Source of the DNA: Patiria miniata
Taxonomy: Eukaryota; Echinodermata; Asteroidea; Valvatida; Asterinidae
Length of the DNA stretch: 64,000 nucleotides
Direction: 5' to 3'
Assembly (NCBI RefSeq): GCF_015706575.1
Contig: NW_024037069.1
Span: forward strand, 45,442,347-45,506,346
Shown here: positions 57,836 to 64,000 of the stretch, piece by piece
Layout: each line of letters begins with the position of its first letter
How positions within the stretch are numbered: position 1 is the first letter of the stretch
Translations under genes and position numbers: made by a program
Notes under the pieces: model-generated
The model's database searches: none
The model's input: only the letters and a program-made list of their open reading frames with translations
Told to the model about the DNA's origin: nothing

Positions 57836-60800
57836 ACACTGATAGTCTTGAATATATTGAACCCGCTGTGAGCCGTGCTGATAATGACACCAGAGATCTG
57901 TGGGTGCCAATGAATTTCTTTGATGTCGCTCTGCCCCTGGTGCACAAACAGCAACTGTGGGGCTATGTCATCAAGCCTGGACCCCCCAGTCTGGCCTTCC
58001 ATCACTGTCTCACGTTCTCGTTCCAGCGATAGGTCCCAGAGGGTTACCTGGTCATCAGAGCCTGCTGATGCGAAGACTGTGCTGTCCACGGGGTTCCACT
58101 CCACTGACGTGATGGGCCCAGTGTGGTGCTTGAACTTGGCGACAGGGGGACCCTTTTTCTGAAGGCGAAAGAAAGAGAGAGAGAGAGATAAACAAAGAAA
58201 TATTATTAAATATTTAAACAAAGAAACAAACAAAAAACAGTGATTGTTTTAAAATGTAATGAAATTCATGACAATTTGTATGCCTGTACATTGATACTTG
58301 CCACATTTTCCACCATTTCATAGCAAATCTGATTGACTTTCTGTTGAAGTTTGGGGACATTTTTATACAGTACTCAGGAGAACTTGAAGGGGGTAGTGAA
58401 AAAGGGGTTGTGCAAGCACTCAGTGGGTAGGCAAGTGAGATTTCCTTGCCTTCCCTTGCAAACTTTGACCCAGGTTCGAATCTAACCCAGGCCCATGTTA
58501 GCTTGTTGAGATACGGCAGATACAATAAGGGAGTGTTATTTAGTTTGAGTGAATTTGGGTAAATGCAAGAGTGTTTAAGCAAACTAAATAGCACCCTCGT
58601 ATTGTGTCCACTAAATCTCAAAAAGGCAAATGTAGGTATGAATCAAATTAGGTTTTGCCCTTCACCGACGTTTTAAACACTGTATACTCAGTGTGTTACC
58701 TCCCGAGTGAAAGTTGGAAAAATCACTCGGGTGGGACTCGAACCCACGACCTCCTGCTTTCTAGTGCAGATATCTTACCACTCGACCACCGAGCTAACGG
58801 GATCGGTTGGCCGGTTCGAATCTGATGTACATAGCAGCGGGTACCGCATAAACTATTATAAGATGGAATTTTTGCGCCGGGGTGATATAAATAAAAAAAC
58901 GTCGGTGAAGGGCAAAACCTAATTTGATTTATATCACCCCGGCGCAAAAATTCCATCTTATAATGTAGGTATGGTCGTCAGTCCCTTTCTGATTCTGCAG
59001 ATTTTTCCTCCAGAATATTTTCCAGCGTTTTCCTCCCACATTTAAAACTGAATGTTTCTTTGTCATATTTCCACAGATTTCTTCAGGCTTATAAGCTAAG
59101 GTGCAATGAACACTTTTGTGGAATACTGACTTTCATCGTGAAAAAAGTAATGGTAATTGTAAATTATGTTTGGTTTATAGCGTCTCTTGCCTGCAAGAAC
59201 CTTGGATCCATCTTGGATCCATCTTGGATCCATCTTGGATCCATCTTACCTGGAATTGTCTCAAGTCCCAGACATTCAAGACACCATCATCACCTCCAGA
59301 CAGGATGAAAGGATCTTTCTGGTTCCAGTGGATGACGTTTACGTCGCTGCTGTGTGCTTCTTCCATCATTATCATGCATGCTTTGCTTGGCGTCGCCCGA
59401 ACATCCCAAATTCTGATGCTTTTGTCGACAGAACACGATGCAAAAACCTTTACATGTATTAAACAAAACAAAATTTGTTGTTAAAAGAGAAAGCTCATTG
59501 TTCGAGTATTTGCTGATTAACTTCATTACGGATGGGATATTGTTTACTTGGATTATTGATTTAAAGGGCTATTTTCCAGAGGAATTTATACTTAATATGC
59601 CTACATTTTTCTCAGTTGGTGACCATTGTAAATCCTCCACTGACTCCGTGTGAGCTGCATAGGGTCGCTGGTCTACATACCACTCCCCTCCTTCTTGTAA
59701 CTTCCACAAATGGATATTTCTCCGACAATCTCCAGTAATCAGATTTCCTGAAAAAAAGGGAAAGGATTACATTTCAATTCCAACACTGTGGGTTATTTTT
59801 ACTTGGATCACAGTTTAAGCAGACGACGTGTCTAGGATCTTCTAGACACCCTATTGGCAATTTTGGACACCCACTTTGTTATGCAAATTATGCATTTAAA
59901 AGCATAAATAAATAAGCAGTTTGTGCACTCTCTTTTTCCATACAGGGCAAATTTTACACCCAACTTTGTCATGCTGACTAAACCCCTTAACAAGGTTCCT
60001 CTTAATTTCACCAGAAATTCTGCAATTTTACAAATCAAGTGATGATTTGGGTGGTGTGTGTGGTTGAGTATTAAAAGTTAAAATTAATGTTGTGCAGTTG
60101 TCTTTTAGCATCAAATACATATATCAGAGCTTTTTGTATGTTGCAATGTTGTTGTAAATACGCATGGAAGTGCCATTTATTGGCCAAACTAAAATTCTAC
60201 AAACTGATAAGCAACTTAACATTTCGACCCCTAGCCAAGATATTTCAGACTTTTTTTTTAGTTGAGAATGTAACAGCATACCTGGTGTAGTAGGACACCA
60301 GTCCATGGCAAATCCTTCAATCTGGTGACCTGTGAACGTGAACAAAGGCTTGTGGGATTCCTGTCTCATGAATCGTCCCATGAGCTGGGCGTTACCTACA
60401 GCCTGGAGGGCGCCGCTTAAGTCCCACAGGTGGACCGCGCCAGTGTCTGACCAAGTGGCTGCCACTTGCTTCTGCCCAATTTCTGTGCTCTGTAAAAACA
60501 AATCAAATCAAATCAAGCGATGAATAACAAGGAGCAACTCAGGTGCCGAAAACGTAGTGTGATTTTTTTTTTTACCATCGCCTCGGTAAAATCTAAAAAA
60601 CAAAGAAGAAAGAAATAGACAAATGCCAACTGGGCTATACAATGCTGTCATCAGAAGCTAAACGATGCAGTTTAGTCTGTATGAAAAGCCAACTTGTTTA
60701 CTAAATAAGAGTATCCTACACCATTCTCTCCCTCTCCATTACTCTCTCCTTCCTCACTTGATACACCCGTTGTCAGGTGGCACAGCTTGTTTTATAGATA

Positions 60801-61615
60801 TTATTATTAGATATGCTCAGCTAGACTCATGCTTCTTGTTCCCTAACACAAAATTTACCCTCTCTACAGGATTTGCTACCTGTTTTAAAAATGTTTTGTT
60901 GTAAAAGTGAAGTCACTTGACCTTTACTTACAGCGTTATGAGAAGGTCAAAGTTAGGTAAATTCAGTATGCAAACAGAAGCTTGAATTTGAAGAGGTGAG
61001 GTGGTAGAGTCACCTCATCTGCACTTACTGCAACCCCCCAGACCGTATCTCACTCAAGAAAGCTTACCCTTATTCTGTTAACAGAGCCGAGATGTTTCAT
61101 CATCGCTGTCTCCAGTTCTGGTTTGCTATCCTCGTCATCGCTGTCACTGTCCTCATCACTGTCATCATCATCGTCTTTTTGGCTGGTACGATGCAGATTT
61201 GTCATCTTCATGACAATGACATTGTTCAGATGGGCTTTCTCAGCCTGGGTGCCTGAGAACCAGTAAAGTCACATCTTAGGTTTAATTTATGGTGGGTCAT
61301 GGCTAATGAGGTTTTTGTAATAGAAATGTACCATAAAGTACTATAAAAACTTCATTAGTAGGCCTACAGAAAGTGATAAGTGAAGTTTTGGGAGATTTAT
61401 TTTAGATTATGGGGAATATGGATCAAAATACACAAAATTAACATGTTGATTTTAATAACCATCAACAGAACAATTATTTTTCATGAATGAAACAAAGTGC
61501 TTGTGATATTATCAAATTTCAAATTTACCAGCAACGGCAAAAAGTGTGTGGGGATAAGTTGTACGGTTCTCCCCGAGACTGTCTCTAAGAACATCAAAAC
61601 TGAGGCATGGTGCAC
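57832..61615 (-). CDS. GRWD1: Glutamate-rich WD repeat-containing protein 1 (partial; 6 C-terminal coding exons)
   Basis: Exons in order: 61615-61529, 61252-61068, 60489-60282, 59747-59605, 59447-59250 and 58158-57832. The phases agree, giving 381 complete codons plus TAA. The visible part starts at [20 protein letters not shown]. It passes through an acidic Asp/Glu/Ser stretch, then WD repeats with [57 protein letters not shown] and [16 protein letters not shown]. It ends with the family C-terminus [18 protein letters not shown] and [13 protein letters not shown]1 is a nucleolar histone-binding and ribosome-biogenesis factor (Rrb1 family). About 65 N-terminal residues are missing; none could be found between 61616 and the window edge, so their exons probably lie beyond it. 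Confidence 0.94.
58385..59055 (+). repeat. Older family-1 SINE split by a younger SINE
   Basis: The head (TTTGACCCAGGTTCGAATCT at about 58466) and the tail (TTTTCCTCCAGAATATTTTC and TTTTCCTCCCACATTTAAAA, 58990-59050) match the SINE at 16985-17170. They are separated by the insertion at 58641-58961. It lies in the last GRWD1 intron. Confidence 0.7.
58641..58961 (-). mobile_element. tRNA-derived SINE (family 3) with 12-bp target duplication and terminal hairpin
   Basis: AATGTAGGTATG flanks it at 58629-58640 and 58962-58973. On the minus strand a tRNA-like head (58795-58724) carries GGTGGTCGAGTGGTAAGA (A box) and GTGGGTTCGAGTCCCAC (B box), followed by family blocks shared with 42430-42610. The 5' side is a hairpin with perfect 37-base arms (58856-58892 and 58927-58963) and a 34-base loop. 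The loop contains an inverted copy of the element's own 3' tail (ACGTCGGTGAAGGGCAAAAC). Confidence 0.85.
59201..59247. repeat. 11-bp tandem repeat next to a GRWD1 splice donor
   Basis: Four copies of TTGGATCCATC, ending 3-4 bases inside the intron after the donor of exon 59447-59250. The last copy runs into the GTAAGATGG donor context on the minus strand. The other copies lack the GTAAG. Confidence 0.85.
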
Positions 61616-62180
61616 CTGCAATAAAAATTATCATCATCAAACATTGTCAAATACTAATATAGAAAATTAATAACCCAAAACAAAACAGAACAAAAACATC
61701 CCCCCCTTAAAAAGAAAAGAAAAAGACTAGGCTTGACTAGTCAAGCTGGATCTGAAAGTTTGACAGCAAATTAAGACAACGTTAATAATCAGTGACTCAG
61801 TCAATCAATCAATCAATCTGCATCTGTTGACAGTAGGTTGGGCCTGCCATCCTTGGTCAAGCAAAAATAACACATTAACAATAAAACTGATGGAAATTGA
61901 CAATGATTGATTCAAGTATGTTACAACTTGTTCTTTAGGAAAAAGAAAAACAGTTCGCACTGGCAAAGTTAAATGATGAATTTAACTTAAAAAACAAGTC
62001 AGGTGTGTTTACAAACACAAATGCCCCGCAACCGTGACTGTTCCCATGACATAACACCACTCTTTTAACATCAACTTACATGTACCTTGGTCACATGGAA
62101 TGTTCATTGACAGCATTAGTGTCTTCTGTAGGTTTTATATGAATTAATCCCTAATCCCTATGATCTCAGAATAAATACAA
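61616..62180. other. GRWD1 upstream intron sequence, no exon seen
   Basis: AT-rich. A TCAA tetranucleotide run lies at about 61800-61817. I looked for the missing N-terminal GRWD1 exon (family motif around a Tyr-His-x-Ala-Gln-Thr-Gly end) and did not find it. Confidence 0.4.
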
Positions 62181-63935
62181 GATTTCGATTGTTTTAGCCA
62201 CTGTGACCTTGACCCTTGACCTTTTGGCCCCAAATGCAAAAGGCTTCTTAGGATTACCAAGGACAATCCACAAACCAAATTTGAAGTTCATATGTAAAGT
62301 ATTTCTCAAGTTATCGCGCTGACAAAATTTCTATTGTTTCAGCCACTGTGACCTTGACCCTTGACCTTTCGGCCCCAAATGCAATAGGCTTCTTAGGATT
62401 ACCAAGAACAATACACAAACCAAATTTGAAATTCATATGTAAAGTATTTCTCAAGTTATCGCGCTGACAAAATTTCTTTTGTTTTAGCCACTGTGACCTT
62501 GACCCTTGACCTTTCGGCCTCAAATGCAATAGGCTTCTTAGGATTGCCAAGGACAATCCACAAACCAAATTTGAAATTCATATGTAAAGTATATCTCAAG
62601 TTATCACACTGACAAAATTTCTTTTGTTTTAGCCACTGTGACCTTGACCCTTGACCTTTCGGCCCCAAATGCAAAAGGCTTCTCAGGATTGCCAAGGACA
62701 ATCCACAAAACCAAATTTGAAGTTCATATGTAAAGTATTTCTCAAGTTATCGCGTTGACAAAATTTCTATTGTTTCAGCCACTGTGACCTTGACCCTTGA
62801 CCTTTCGGCCCCAAATGCAATAGGCCTCTTAGGATTGCCAAGGACAATCCACAAACCAAATTTGAAGTTCATATGTAAAGTATATCTCAAGTTATCACGC
62901 TGACAAAATTTCTTTTGTTTTAGCCACTGTGACCTTGACCCTTGACCTTTCGGCCCCAAATGCAAAAGGCTTCTCAGGATTGCCAAGGACAATCCACAAA
63001 CCAAATTTGAAGTTCATATGTAAAGTATTTCTCAAGTTATCGCGCTGACAAAATTTCTATTGTTTCAGCCACTGTGACCTTGACCCTTGACCTTTCGGCC
63101 CCAAATGCAATAGGCCTCTTAGGATTACCAAGAACAATACACAGACCAAATTTGAAGTTCATATGTTAAGTATTTCTCAAGTTATCGTGCTGACAAGATT
63201 TGTCCGGACACACACACCTATTTCTATTGTTTCAGCCACTGTGACCTTGACCCTTGACCTTTCGGCCCCAAATGCAATAGGCCTCTTAGGATTACCAAGA
63301 ACAATACACAAACCAAATTTGAAATTCATATGTAAAGTATTTCTCAAGTTATCGCGCTGACAAAATTTCTTTTGTTTTAGCCACTGTGACCTTGACCCTT
63401 GACCTTTCGGCCTCAAATGCAATAGGCTTCTTAGGATTGCCAAGGACAATCCACAAACCAAATTTGAAATTCATATGTAAAGTATATCTCAAGTTATCAC
63501 ACTGACAAAATTTCTTTTGTTTTAGCCACTGTAAGGCCTCTTAGGATTGCCAAGGACAATCCACAAACCAAATTTGAAGTTCATATGTAAAGTATATCTC
63601 AAGTTATCACGCTGACAAAATTTCTTTTGTTTTAGCCACTGTGACCTTGACCCTTGACCTTTCGGCCCCAAATGCAAAAGGCTTCTCAGGATTGCCAAGG
63701 ACAATCCACAAACCAAATTTGAAGTTCATATGTAAAGTATTTCTCAAGTTATCGCGCTGACAAAATTTCTATTGTTTCAGCCACTGTGACCTTGACCCTT
63801 GACCTTTCGGCCCCAAATGCAATAGGCCTCTTAGGATTACCAAGAACAATACACAGACCAAATTTGAAGTTCATATGTTAAGTATTTCTCAAGTTATCGT
63901 GCTGACAAGATATGTCCGGACACACACACCCACCC
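62180..63935. repeat. 145-bp satellite-like tandem array, 12 units
   Basis: The unit marker GCCACTGTGACC occurs at 62197, 62342, 62487, 62632, 62778, 62923, 63068, 63235 and 63380, in shortened form at 63525, and at 63635 and 63780. Most steps are 145 bases. The step to 63235 carries a 22-base insertion with TGTCCGGACACACACACC, and the unit at 63525 has a deletion of about 35 bases. Each full unit holds TGACCTTGACCCTTGACCTT, then CCCCAAATGCAATAGG and CTCAAGTTATCGCGCTGACA. The minus-strand open frames it creates (about 80 codons each, repeated) are incidental. Confidence 0.93.
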
Positions 63936-64000
63936 ACCCACACACATACTTGTTTCACATGACTAGTGTGGACTTTCCATTGCTTTCGTGTAGTTAAGAA

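Noticed and set aside
58724..58795. Functional tRNA gene on the minus strand
   Set aside because: The A and B boxes are good, but acceptor pairing is incomplete, and the unit is embedded in a SINE with target duplication and shared tail, so it is a tRNA-derived SINE head.
62311..63716. Series of similar 64-94-codon minus-strand frames
   Set aside because: They arise from the 145-bp tandem repeat (about 48 codons per unit) and break wherever a unit has an indel. No independent coding evidence.

Overview
This is nuclear DNA from an intron-rich animal. Coding exons are short, introns have GT-AG ends, intergenic DNA is AT-rich, and DNA transposons, tRNA-derived SINEs, minisatellites and poly(dG) runs are abundant. 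Six of the seven recognisable genes are split into 3-9 coding exons. The proteins are close to vertebrate orthologues, and the head-to-head pair LUC7L3/ANKRD40 is also adjacent in human (from memory). This fits an invertebrate deuterostome; an echinoderm is plausible, but that is inference and I cannot name a species.

Layout. (1) 1-9748: no recognisable gene apart from probable LUC7L3 3' sequence and one doubtful exon. It holds an inverted pair of 370-bp repeats and a complete 1.04-kb TIR element. (2) 9749-18039 (-): LUC7L3, a U1 snRNP-associated splicing factor, 9 coding exons. (3) 18587-21446 (+): ANKRD40, 4 coding exons, sharing a 547-bp head-to-head intergenic region with LUC7L3. (4) 24849-35060 (-): RSL1D1, a nucleolar L1-domain protein, 7 coding exons. 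Its 6.4-kb first intron carries a nested transposon complex (29476-34787). (5) 36378-37574 (-): MRPS34, a mitochondrial small-subunit ribosomal protein, 3 coding exons. (6) 37.6-49.1 kb: gene-poor stretch with SINEs, poly-G runs and hairpins. (7) 49102-49701 (-): a single-coding-exon ARL4-type small GTPase that lacks the usual catalytic Gln. (8) 51543-56257 (+): CIAO3 (NARFL), cytosolic Fe-S assembly, 9 coding exons. (9) 57832-61615 (-): GRWD1, a WD-repeat ribosome-biogenesis factor, 6 coding exons; the N-terminal exons lie beyond the right edge. (10) 62.2-63.9 kb: a 145-bp-period satellite-like array upstream of the visible GRWD1 exons.

The genes are housekeeping genes (splicing, ribosome biogenesis, mitochondrial translation, Fe-S assembly) and do not form an operon-like system. 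The most unusual structures are: a palindromic 3.08-kb transposon with 1.25-1.28-kb inverted arms, inserted with a 4-bp duplication into one copy of a tandemly triplicated TTAA-flanked MITE, with the empty site preserved next door; a 107-bp tandem duplication of the end of a CIAO3 exon that creates two 40-nt cassettes with intact splice sites, each bringing an in-frame stop if included; a decayed duplicate of LUC7L3 exon 5; a SINE nested in an older SINE with a 12-bp target duplication and a perfect 37-bp terminal hairpin; and a satellite-like array repeating nuclear-receptor half-sites.
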